Shown piece by piece: positions 18,863-26,248 of a stretch of 64,000 nt of DNA. A program made the translations under genes and the position numbers. The DNA is from JBGAPI01 sp044221335 (GTDB lineage: Bacteria > Pseudomonadota > Gammaproteobacteria > Xanthomonadales > Ahniellaceae). Numbering within the stretch: the stretch's first letter is position 1; the number at the start of each line of letters is the position of its first letter. The stretch is taken from positions 41,685-105,684 of the forward strand of contig JBGAPI010000014.1 of the NCBI GenBank assembly GCA_044221335.1, read 5' to 3'. The notes under the pieces are model-generated. The model had not been told where the DNA came from. It searched no databases and saw only the letters and a program-made list of their open reading frames with translations.

Positions 18863-21133
18863 ATGAGCACGCCCGCCCCGATCCCCGCCCGCCAGAAACA
18901 GGTCAACCGCGCCGAAGTGGTCGACCAGAACTTCATCGAGTTCGTGCAGAACTGGAGCGGCAGTGCCCGCCCGCGCGTGGCCGACGACGCGGCGGTGCTC
19001 GCAGGTTCCTTCGCCTCGGCGCGCGATTTCGTCGAGCTGTTCGAGTCGCAGCTGATCTCGCGCCACCTCGACCTGATGGCGCGCGTGCTCCGGGTCCAGA
19101 ACAAGGTCTTCTACACCATCGGCTCGTCCGGCCACGAAGGCAACGCGATGGTGGCGCGGCTGACCCGCCACACCGATCCCGCCTTCCTGCACTACCGTTC
19201 CGGCGGTTTCATGGCGGAGCGCTTCCGCAAGCTGCCGGGCATGGACCCGGTGATGGATTCGGCGCTGTCGTTCGCGGCCGCCAAGGCCGACCCGGCCTCG
19301 GGTGGTCGCCACAAGGTCTGGGGTTCGAAGCCGCTGTGGGTGCTGCCGCAGACCTCGACGATCGCCTCGCACCTGCCGAAGGCGCTGGGTACCGCGATCG
19401 CGATCGAACAGTCGAAGCGGATCGGCCACGCGATGCCGATCCCGGACGACTCGATCGCGATCTGCTCGTTCGGCGACGCCTCGTCGAACCACGCCACCGC
19501 GCAGACCGCGTTCAACACCGCCTCGTGGACCGCTTACCAGGGGCTGCCGGCCCCGGTGCTGTTCGTCTGCGAGGACAACGGCATCGGCATCTCGGTGAAG
19601 ACGCCGTCTGGCTGGGTCGCCGCCGCGATGCGCAATCGTCCGAACCTGGCCTACTTCTTCGCCGACGGCCTCGACATTGCCGAAGGCTACGAACAGGTAG
19701 CCCGTGCGGTGCACCACTGCCGCACGACCCGCCAGCCGACCTTCCTGCACCTGAGGACGACGCGGGTGATGGGCCATGCCGGCACCGACTTCGAGGTCGA
19801 GTACCGGCCGCTGCCGGAGCTGCTCGCGGCCGAGGCCACCGATCCGCTGCTGCGTTCCGCGGCGATCGCGCTGGAGTCCGGCCTGTACACGAAGGACTCG
19901 CTGCTGGCGCTGTACGAGGCCACCCGCAAGCGCTGCTTCGCCGCCGCCGACGAGGCCGATCGCAGCGCCAAGCTCACCTCGAAGGAAGAGGTGATGGCGC
20001 CGCTCGCGCCGTACTCGCCGGCGGCGGTCGCCGCCGAGGCGGGGCGCGCCGACTACGACGTGCGCCGCGTCGAGGCGTTCGGCGGCGCGGAAAAGCTGCC
20101 GGAGAGGCTGCCGCCGCGGCATCTCGCGATCCAGATCAACAACGCGCTGTTCGACCTGTTCGCGAAGTATCCGGAGACCCTGCTGTTCGGCGAGGACGTG
20201 GCGCAGAAGGGCGGCGTGTACACGGTCACCAAGGGCCTCAACAAGACCTTCAAGGGCATGCGGGTGTTCAATACGCTGCTCGACGAGACGATGATCCTCG
20301 GCCTCGCCCAGGGCTTCGCCAACGTCGGCCTGCTGCCGTTCCCCGAGATCCAGTACCTCGCCTACTTCCACAACGCCTGCGACCAGATCCGTGGCGAGGC
20401 CTGCTCGCTGCAGTTCTTCTCGAACAACCAGTACCGCAATCCGATGGTGATGCGGGTCGCGGGGCTCGGTTACCAGCGCGGCTTCGGCGGGCATTTCCAC
20501 AACGACAACTCGGTCACCGCGCTGCGCGACATCCCGGGCCTCGTGGTCGGCTGCCCGTCGCGCGGCGACGATGCGGCGACGATGCTGCGCACGCTGACCG
20601 CGCTGGCCAAGGTCGACGGCCGCGTGTGCGCCTTCCTCGAGCCGATCGCCCTGTACATGACGAAGGACCTGTACGAGCCGGGCGACGGCCAGTGGTTGAC
20701 GAGCTACCCGGCCCCCGACCAGGCGATGGTGCTGGGTGAGCCGCGCGTCTACCACCCGGAGGCGACCGACCTCCTGATCATCAGCTTCGGCAACGGCGTG
20801 CCGATGAGCCTCAGGGCGGCGCGCGGGCTCGAGGCGGCCACCGGCAAGCGCGCGCGGGTGCTGGACCTGCGCTGGCTGCAGCCGCTCAACGCCGAGGCGA
20901 TCGTGGCGCATGCCCGCGAGGTGAGCCGCATCCTGGTGGTCGACGAGGGCCGGCGGTCGGCCGGCGTGGGCGAGGGCATCATCACGGCGATCGTCGAGGG
21001 CGGCCTCGGCGGCAAGCCCCTGATGCGGGTGGTGGGCGACGACACCTACACGCCGCTGGCGGGTGCCGCCAACCTGATCCTGCCGACCGACCAGGCCGTC
21101 CTGGACGCCGCGCTGGCCTTGTTCCGCGGCTGA
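18863..21133 (+). CDS. Fused E1 alpha-beta 2-oxoacid dehydrogenase (thiamine diphosphate-dependent)
   Basis: A 756-residue protein joining E1-alpha (about 60-375) and E1-beta (about 410-756), which are normally separate subunits of branched-chain or pyruvate dehydrogenases. The alpha half has the ThDP motif beginning FGDASSN and ending near CEDNGIGIS. The beta half has LLFGEDVAQKGGVYTVTKGL, LDETMILGLAQGFA and the transketolase-type C-domain. It would decarboxylate a 2-oxoacid and acylate an E2 lipoyl domain; no E2 or E3 is nearby. The position after gcdH and near an ALDH7 gene makes 2-oxoadipate a reasonable but untested substrate. Branched-chain 2-oxoacids are the main alternative. Confidence 0.82.
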   Translation: MSTPAPIPARQKQVNRAEVVDQNFIEFVQNWSGSARPRVADDAAVLAGSFASARDFVELFESQLISRHLDLMARVLRVQNKVFYTIGSSGHEGNAMVARLTRHTDPAFLHYRSGGFMAERFRKLPGMDPVMDSALSFAAAKADPASGGRHKVWGSKPLWVLPQTSTIASHLPKALGTAIAIEQSKRIGHAMPIPDDSIAICSFGDASSNHATAQTAFNTASWTAYQGLPAPVLFVCEDNGIGISVKTPSGWVAAAMRNRPNLAYFFADGLDIAEGYEQVARAVHHCRTTRQPTFLHLRTTRVMGHAGTDFEVEYRPLPELLAAEATDPLLRSAAIALESGLYTKDSLLALYEATRKRCFAAADEADRSAKLTSKEEVMAPLAPYSPAAVAAEAGRADYDVRRVEAFGGAEKLPERLPPRHLAIQINNALFDLFAKYPETLLFGEDVAQKGGVYTVTKGLNKTFKGMRVFNTLLDETMILGLAQGFANVGLLPFPEIQYLAYFHNACDQIRGEACSLQFFSNNQYRNPMVMRVAGLGYQRGFGGHFHNDNSVTALRDIPGLVVGCPSRGDDAATMLRTLTALAKVDGRVCAFLEPIALYMTKDLYEPGDGQWLTSYPAPDQAMVLGEPRVYHPEATDLLIISFGNGVPMSLRAARGLEAATGKRARVLDLRWLQPLNAEAIVAHAREVSRILVVDEGRRSAGVGEGIITAIVEGGLGGKPLMRVVGDDTYTPLAGAANLILPTDQAVLDAALALFRG

Positions 21134-21174
21134 GCGGCGGCGCCGCGCGGCGCGTCGAAGCTTGTTGCAATCAT

Positions 21175-21199
21175 GAAGGCCGCCAGGGTGGTGGCCTTC
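21175..21199 (+). terminator. Hairpin after the fused E1 gene
   Basis: Eleven-bp arms GAAGGCCGCCA / TGGTGGCCTTC (one G-T pair) with a GGG loop, 41 bp after the stop. No T-tract follows, so it is a candidate terminator or processing hairpin only. Confidence 0.45.
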
Positions 21200-21227
21200 C
21201 CGCAAAATCGCCTATGATTGGTCCGCC

Positions 21228-22130
21228 ATGACGACCCCGACCCCGACCACCATCCTGTTCGCCGACGTCTCCGGCAGCACCAAGCTGTTCGAGATGCGTG
21301 GCGATGTCATCGCGCGCGGCCTGATCGCCACGGTCCTGCAGTCGCTGGGCGAGATCGCCAAGCGTCACGGCGGTCGCACGGTGAAGACGATCGGCGACGA
21401 GATCATGTGCGTGTTCCCGGGCGCGGTGAACGGTCTGCTGGCCTCGGTCGACATGCAGAAGCGGGTCGCGCACGACCCGGCGTTCATGAAGGAAAACCTC
21501 GCGATCCGCATCGGCCTGCACCACGGCGAGGCGCTCCACGAGGCGGACGGCGACGTCTACGGCGACGCGGTCAACACCGCGGCGCGGATGGCCTCGCTGG
21601 CCAAGCGCGAACAGATCGTCACCACCCAGACCACCGCGCAGGCCACGCCCCCGGGCGCGGTGCGCACCCGCGGTCTCGGCACGGCGCGGGTCAGCGGCAA
21701 GCTGCAGCCGATCGAGATCGTCGACATCATCTGGCAGGAAGACACCTCGAACGTCACCACGGTGCAGCGTGCGATTCGGCTCGACAACCTGCCGACCGTC
21801 GCCCAGCAGCGCCTGGTGCTGCGCTACCGCGGCAAGCAGATCGAGCTGACTCCGACCTCGCCGCCCTACAACATGGGGCGCGACGCGTCCTGCGGCCAGA
21901 CCATCGATGCGGAGTGGGTGTCGCGCACCCACGCGACGATCGAGTTCAAGCGTGGCTACTTCATGCTGACCGACCGCAGCACCAACGGCACCTGGGTCAA
22001 GCTCGGCAACGACGACGAGCTGCGCCTGCACCGCGACGAGATCCACCTGCGCAAGACCGGCATCATCAGCCTGGGCCAGGCGACCGCGGCGAACAAGGAA
22101 GACCTGCTGTCGTTCGAGTGCATCGGCTAG
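21228..22130 (+). CDS. Class III adenylate cyclase fused to an FHA domain
   Basis: A 300-residue soluble protein. Residues about 5-165 form a class III nucleotidyl cyclase with a canonical active site: metal-binding Asp13 (FADVSGST) and Asp57 (GDE), a Lys53/Asp113 pair typical of adenine selection, and Asn116 and Arg120 of the transition-state motif (VNTAAR). Residues about 195-290 are an FHA domain with Gly-Arg218, Ser232-Arg-x-His235 and Asn253-Gly254, which reads phosphothreonine. cAMP synthesis controlled by binding to a phosphorylated partner is inferred. No Ser/Thr kinase gene is in the window. Two hairpins including an intrinsic terminator follow. Confidence 0.85.
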   Translation: MTTPTPTTILFADVSGSTKLFEMRGDVIARGLIATVLQSLGEIAKRHGGRTVKTIGDEIMCVFPGAVNGLLASVDMQKRVAHDPAFMKENLAIRIGLHHGEALHEADGDVYGDAVNTAARMASLAKREQIVTTQTTAQATPPGAVRTRGLGTARVSGKLQPIEIVDIIWQEDTSNVTTVQRAIRLDNLPTVAQQRLVLRYRGKQIELTPTSPPYNMGRDASCGQTIDAEWVSRTHATIEFKRGYFMLTDRSTNGTWVKLGNDDELRLHRDEIHLRKTGIISLGQATAANKEDLLSFECIG

Positions 22131-22190
22131 GGATTGCGCTCTGCGCAATCCCCAGTGAAGAGCGAGCGCGCCGATGGCGCGCTTTTTTGT
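22131..22190 (+). terminator. Double hairpin with intrinsic terminator after the cyclase-FHA gene
   Basis: Directly after the stop, GGATTGCGC (22131-22139) pairs perfectly with GCGCAATCC (22143-22151). A second stem at 22165-22172 / 22176-22183 with a GAT loop is followed by a run of six Ts. The second is a textbook Rho-independent terminator. Confidence 0.85.
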
Positions 22191-22287
22191 TTTAGGAGCG
22201 GCGCAAGCCGCGATGTTCGAGCGGCGTGAGCCGCGATGCCGGGCGCCTCGGATCGCGGCTCACGCCGCTCCTGCAGCCGCTCCTAAA
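22191..22287. repeat. Nested REP-like palindrome between convergent cyclase and murB genes
   Basis: Outer arms TTTAGGAGCGGC (22191-22202) and GCCGCTCCTAAA (22276-22287) are perfect 12-bp complements. Inner arms of 19 bp (22219-22237 and 22252-22270; core GCGGCGTGAGCCGCGAT) are also perfect. The right end overlaps the murB stop codon TAG on the minus strand. The core is shared with 9962-10033. Confidence 0.8.
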
Positions 22288-23329
22288 CGATCAGCGGCTC
22301 CGGCTCGAGCTCGATGCCGTAGCTCATCCGCACTTTGTCGTGCAGTCGGGTGGCGAGGTCGAACAGCTCGCGGCCGGTCGCACGGCCGTGGTTGACCAGC
22401 ACCAGGGCGTGGGTGTCGGACACGCCGGCATCGCCGCTGCGGGTGCCTTTCAGGCCCAGGTTGTCGAGGAGCCATGCGGCGGACAGCTTCTTGCTGCCTT
22501 CCTCGCGGCTCGGGTAGAGCGGCATCAGCGGATAGCGCGCGAGCAGTTCATCCGCCTTCGCGTCGCTGACGGTGGGGTTCTTGAAGAAGCTGCCGACATT
22601 GCCGATCACGACCGGATCCGGCAGCTTGCGGCGGCGGATGCTGCAGATCGCCTCGGAGACTTCCTTCGGGCCCGGGGACTGGAAGCCCATCGCCGCGAGC
22701 TCCTCCAGGACGCCGGGATAGTGGGTGACCAGCGGCGTCTCGTAGGGAAAGCGGAAGCGCACGCTGGTGACGACGTAGCGGGCCAGCGTGTCGGGAATCT
22801 TGAAGCGGCTGCTGCGATAGCCGAAGCCGCAGTCGTCGCGCGAGAAGCTGACGAACTCGCCGGTGTGCAGGTCGTAGGCCTCGACCGCGTCGATCATCGA
22901 CTCGATCTCGACGCCGTAGGCCCCGATGTTCTGGATCGGCGCGGCGCCGACCGTGCCCGGGATCAGCGACAGGTTCTCGAGGCCGGACAGATTGTGCTCC
23001 AGCGACCACAGCACGAACTGGTGCCAGTTGCGGCCGGCCTCGGCGCGGATGTAGATCGCGTCGTCGTCGGAACCGACCTGGTCGACGCGTTGGCAGTCGA
23101 GCTTGACGATCAGGCCGTCCCAGTCGTTGCGGAACAGCACGTTGCTGCCGTCGCCGAGGATCAGCACCGGCAGGTCTTCCCACTGCTTCTGGCGCAGGAT
23201 GTCCGGGAGCGCCTGCGGAACCCGCAGCCGCACCAGCCAGCGCGCCTTGGCTTCGACCCCGAAGGTGTTGAAGCGCGCCAGCGGCGCGTTTTCCTGGATC
23301 AGGCAGGGGAGGGCGAAGCGGTCCGACAT
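22283..23329 (-). CDS. murB: UDP-N-acetylenolpyruvoylglucosamine reductase MurB
   Basis: A 348-residue FAD enzyme that reduces UDP-GlcNAc-enolpyruvate to UDP-MurNAc with NADPH in peptidoglycan synthesis. Marks are the N-terminal NTFGV, the FAD loop ILGDGSNVLF, IPGTVGAAPIQNIGAYG, the catalytic-Ser region IGNVGSFFKNP, and the C-terminal Glu in EPEPLIV. The length matches the type I (E. coli) form. It overlaps the 3' end of pyrD by 31 bp on the same strand, implying co-transcription. The stop TAG lies inside a REP-like repeat. Confidence 0.95.
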   Translation of the reverse strand: MSDRFALPCLIQENAPLARFNTFGVEAKARWLVRLRVPQALPDILRQKQWEDLPVLILGDGSNVLFRNDWDGLIVKLDCQRVDQVGSDDDAIYIRAEAGRNWHQFVLWSLEHNLSGLENLSLIPGTVGAAPIQNIGAYGVEIESMIDAVEAYDLHTGEFVSFSRDDCGFGYRSSRFKIPDTLARYVVTSVRFRFPYETPLVTHYPGVLEELAAMGFQSPGPKEVSEAICSIRRRKLPDPVVIGNVGSFFKNPTVSDAKADELLARYPLMPLYPSREEGSKKLSAAWLLDNLGLKGTRSGDAGVSDTHALVLVNHGRATGRELFDLATRLHDKVRMSYGIELEPEPLIV

Positions 23330-24405
23330 TCGCGTATGGCCTCGACGCTGTCCCCGATCAGTGCGGGGCCGCGGTAAATCATACCGGTGTAGAACTGCAC
23401 GAGGGTGGCGCCCGCGCGGATTTTCTCCGCGGCATCGGGGCCTGCGGAGATGCCGCCGACCCCGATCAGCGGCAGCTTGCCGGTGAGGCGATCGTGCATC
23501 CCGCGGAGTACGGCCGTCGCGCGCTTGAACAGCGGCCGGCCGGACAGCCCGCCGGCCTCCTTGCCGTGGCGATGGCCCGCGACCGCCTGCCGCTCGATCG
23601 TCGTGTTGGTGCAGATCAGCCCGTCGACCCGCGCGTCGAGCATCACCTCGGCGATGCCGTCGAGCTCGGCCTCGGACAGGTCGGGTGCGATCTTCACCAG
23701 CATCGGCTTCGTCTGCCGGTGGGTTGCCGCCAGCCGCTCCTGCGCCTCGCGCAGCACGCCGACGAAGCGCTTCAGCGTGTCCTCCTCCTGCAGGTCGCGC
23801 AGCCCCTGGGTATTGGGCGAGGAGATGTTGACGGTGACGTAGCTCGCGAGCGGATAGACCTTCTCGAGGCAGTGCAGGTAGTCGTCGGCGGCGCGCTCGT
23901 TCGGCGTGTCCTTGTTCTTGCCGATGTTGATCCCGAGGATGCCGGTGTAGCGTGCCCGCTCGACGTTGCGCACCAGCGCGTCGACGCCGGCGTTGTTGAA
24001 GCCGAGCCGGTTGATCACGGCGTCGTGCTCCGGCAGCCGGAACATCCGCGGCTTCGGATTGCCGGACTGCGGCCGCGGAGTGGTGGTACCGATCTCGACG
24101 AAGCCGAAGCCGAGCGACGCCAGCGCGTCGATGTGCTCGCCGTTCTTGTCGAGCCCGGCGGCAAGTCCCACCGGATTCGGAAACTCGAGCCCGCAGAACG
24201 GCGTCGGCAGCGGCTTCGGCTTGGTCGCCAGCAGCGGATTGAAGCCGGTCCGGTAGGCCGCCTCGATCGCCTTGAGACCCAGGCCGTGGGCCTTTTCGGC
24301 GTCGCGAGAGGGCCCAGGGCCCAGGGCCCAGGGCCCAGTCGGGCTGGGCCTCGTCGACACGTCGATCGCGACCGACCGACGACCGACGACGGTCGTGAAC
24401 TTCAT
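23299..24405 (-). CDS. pyrD: Dihydroorotate dehydrogenase (class 2) PyrD with a repeat-derived N-terminus
   Basis: A 368-residue FMN/quinone enzyme of pyrimidine synthesis. From about residue 35 the protein matches class 2 PyrD well: EKAHGLGLKAI, NPVGLAAGLDKNGE, FNNAGVD, GINIGKNKDTP, VNISSPNT with the catalytic Ser, ICTNTT, GGLSGRPL and VGGI. The first ~34 residues are abnormal. The hydrophobic, membrane-associating helix of E. coli PyrD before 'LDPERAH' is replaced by a Pro/Gly/Trp stretch (GPWALGPGPS) encoded by a GGGCCCA-repeat element at 24309-24470, which also contains the start codon. Quinone access or membrane binding may be altered. It is upstream of murB. Confidence 0.9.
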   Translation of the reverse strand: MKFTTVVGRRSVAIDVSTRPSPTGPWALGPGPSRDAEKAHGLGLKAIEAAYRTGFNPLLATKPKPLPTPFCGLEFPNPVGLAAGLDKNGEHIDALASLGFGFVEIGTTTPRPQSGNPKPRMFRLPEHDAVINRLGFNNAGVDALVRNVERARYTGILGINIGKNKDTPNERAADDYLHCLEKVYPLASYVTVNISSPNTQGLRDLQEEDTLKRFVGVLREAQERLAATHRQTKPMLVKIAPDLSEAELDGIAEVMLDARVDGLICTNTTIERQAVAGHRHGKEAGGLSGRPLFKRATAVLRGMHDRLTGKLPLIGVGGISAGPDAAEKIRAGATLVQFYTGMIYRGPALIGDSVEAIRECRTASPSPA

Positions 24406-24470
24406 GTCGCCCGATCGCTCCGTACCGTCCGTCGAAGGAGCTGGGCCCGGGGCCCCGTGCCCAGGGCCCT
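24309..24470. repeat. GGGCCC-rich two-armed element spanning the pyrD start
   Basis: The left arm (24309-24338) is four tandem GGGCCCA units followed by a GGGCTGGGCC palindrome to 24350. The right arm (24441-24470, CTGGGCCCGGGGCCCC followed by GTGCCCAGGGCCCT) is roughly its complement. The ~90-bp centre contains GACCGACGACC-type repeats and the pyrD ATG. It is similar in style to 62870-63011 and 42513-42671. Confidence 0.7.
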
Positions 24471-24500
24471 TCTTCGCACCATCAATTCAGCGGAAGCCGA

Positions 24501-26036
24501 TCACAGGTCGAACTTGATTCCCTGCGCCAGCGGCAACGCATCCGAGTAGTTGATCGTGTTGGTCTGGCGCCGCATGTAGGCCTTCCAGGCGTCGGAGCCG
24601 GACTCGCGGCCGCCGCCGGTCTCCTTCTCGCCGCCGAACGCGCCGCCGATCTCGGCGCCGGACGTGCCGATGTTGACGTTGGCGATGCCGCAGTCGGAGC
24701 CGGCCGCGGTGAGGTAGGCCTCGGCGTGCTTCAGGTTGGTGGTGAAGATCGACGAGGACAGGCCCTGCGGGACGGCGTTCTGCATCTCGATCGCCTCGTC
24801 CAGGGTCTTGTAGGACATGACGTAGAGGATCGGCGCGAAGGTCTCGTGCTGCACGATCGCGGCGTCGTTGCTGAGGCCGGTGACGATCGCCGGGCGCACG
24901 AAGTTGCCTTTGCCCTCGATCGCGGTGCCGCCGGTCTCGACCTTGCCGCCGGCCGCCTTGGCCTTGGCGATCGCGTCGAGGAAGGCGTTGACGCCGTCGC
25001 GGCTGTTCAGCGGGCCCATCAGGTTCTTCGGGTCGGTCGGATCGCCGATCTTGCCCTCGACCTGCTTGTAGGCGGTGACGAGCTTGGCCAGCACGTCGCC
25101 GTAGATCGATTCGTGCACGATCAGGCGGCGGGTGGTGGTGCAGCGCTGGCCGGCGGTGCCGACGGCGCCGAACACGATCGCCGGGATCGCGAGCTTCAGG
25201 TCGGCGGAGGGGTCGACGATGATCGCGTTGTTGCCGCCGAGCTCGAGCAGGGAACGGCCCATGCGGCGCGCGACGCGCTCGCCGACGATGCGGCCGACCT
25301 GGGTCGAGCCGGTGAAGCTGATCAGCGGGATGCGCTTGTCGTCGACGAACTGCGATGCGATCGCGGTGCCGGCGTCGTTGAACAGGAAGAACAGGTCCGG
25401 GAAGCCGCCGGACTTCAGGGCATCGTTGCAGATCCGCATCGCGGAGATCGCGGACAGCGGGGTCTTCGGCGACGGCTTCCAGATCGAGATGTCACCGCAG
25501 ACCGCGGCGATGAACGAATTCCAGGCCCACACCGCGACCGGAAAATTGAACGCGGAGATGATGCCGACGAGACCGATCGGGTGCCACTGTTCGTACATCC
25601 GGTGGCCCGGGCGCTCGCTGTGCATGGTGAGGCCGTAGAGCTGGCGCGACAGGCCGACGGCGAAGTCGCCGATGTCGATCATCTCCTGGACCTCGCCGTC
25701 GCCTTCCGGCTTCGACTTGCCCATCTCGAGCGCGACCAGCGAACCGAGCGCGTCCTTGTGCTTGCGGAGTGCGTCGGAACACAGGCGGATGGCCTCGCCG
25801 CGGCGCGGGGCCGGGGTAGTGCGCCAGGTCTTGTAGGCCGCCTGGGCACGCTCGACGATCCGGTCATAGTCGGCCTGCGACGAGGCATGCACGCGGCCCA
25901 GCACCTCGCCGGTGCTCGGGTTGACCGGCTCCAGCACACCGGCGTCGGTCGTCGTCGACCACTCGCCGTTGCCGAGGTACGTGCCGGAATTGTCGGCGGA
26001 CAGGCCGTTGGCCTTGAGGATGGACTGGGCGGTCAT
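24501..26036 (-). CDS. Aldehyde dehydrogenase, ALDH7 type (alpha-aminoadipic semialdehyde / P6C dehydrogenase)
   Basis: A 511-residue NAD(P)-dependent aldehyde dehydrogenase. The catalytic Cys299 (GQRCTTTRR), general-base Glu265 (LLELGGNN) and cofactor motif FTGSTQVGR are present. The C-terminal GGEKETGGGRESGSDAWK and QTNTINYS are characteristic of the ALDH7A1/antiquitin group, which oxidises 2-aminoadipate semialdehyde (piperideine-6-carboxylate) to 2-aminoadipate in lysine breakdown. The start at 26034-26036 has an AGGAG ribosome site; the open frame extends further but without homology. It fits with gcdH and the fused E1 on the same pathway. Confidence 0.88.
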   Translation of the reverse strand: MTAQSILKANGLSADNSGTYLGNGEWSTTTDAGVLEPVNPSTGEVLGRVHASSQADYDRIVERAQAAYKTWRTTPAPRRGEAIRLCSDALRKHKDALGSLVALEMGKSKPEGDGEVQEMIDIGDFAVGLSRQLYGLTMHSERPGHRMYEQWHPIGLVGIISAFNFPVAVWAWNSFIAAVCGDISIWKPSPKTPLSAISAMRICNDALKSGGFPDLFFLFNDAGTAIASQFVDDKRIPLISFTGSTQVGRIVGERVARRMGRSLLELGGNNAIIVDPSADLKLAIPAIVFGAVGTAGQRCTTTRRLIVHESIYGDVLAKLVTAYKQVEGKIGDPTDPKNLMGPLNSRDGVNAFLDAIAKAKAAGGKVETGGTAIEGKGNFVRPAIVTGLSNDAAIVQHETFAPILYVMSYKTLDEAIEMQNAVPQGLSSSIFTTNLKHAEAYLTAAGSDCGIANVNIGTSGAEIGGAFGGEKETGGGRESGSDAWKAYMRRQTNTINYSDALPLAQGIKFDL

Positions 26037-26205
26037 GCGACGCTCCTGATTCGGAAGAAGGTTCGCGCGGGGCGCGGTAGCCGGCCATTTTAGCCCGTCC
26101 GGCGGCGCGCTGCGCGGCCGGCCGCCAGGGAACGGCAGGGCAAAATCGGGACAGGCGATGCCGCGACACCGATCGCCGGGGCGATTCGACACATCGGCCA
26201 AGCCG

Positions 26206-26243
26206 CTCTGGGCACGACGCGCCGGAGGGCGTCGTGCCCAGAG
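26206..26243. terminator. Perfect 15-bp hairpin between two minus-strand genes
   Basis: CTCTGGGCACGACGC (26206-26220) and its exact complement (26229-26243) enclose an 8-nt loop, starting 5 bp after the stop of the 632-residue secreted protein. It probably ends that transcript, although no T-tract is present. The rest of 26037-26248 shows nothing else. Confidence 0.6.
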
Positions 26244-26248
26244 TCGGG

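Noticed and set aside
18797..21205. An 802-codon antisense frame over the fused E1 gene
   Set aside because: It is a shadow in high-GC DNA; the plus strand encodes an unmistakable E1 alpha-beta fusion.
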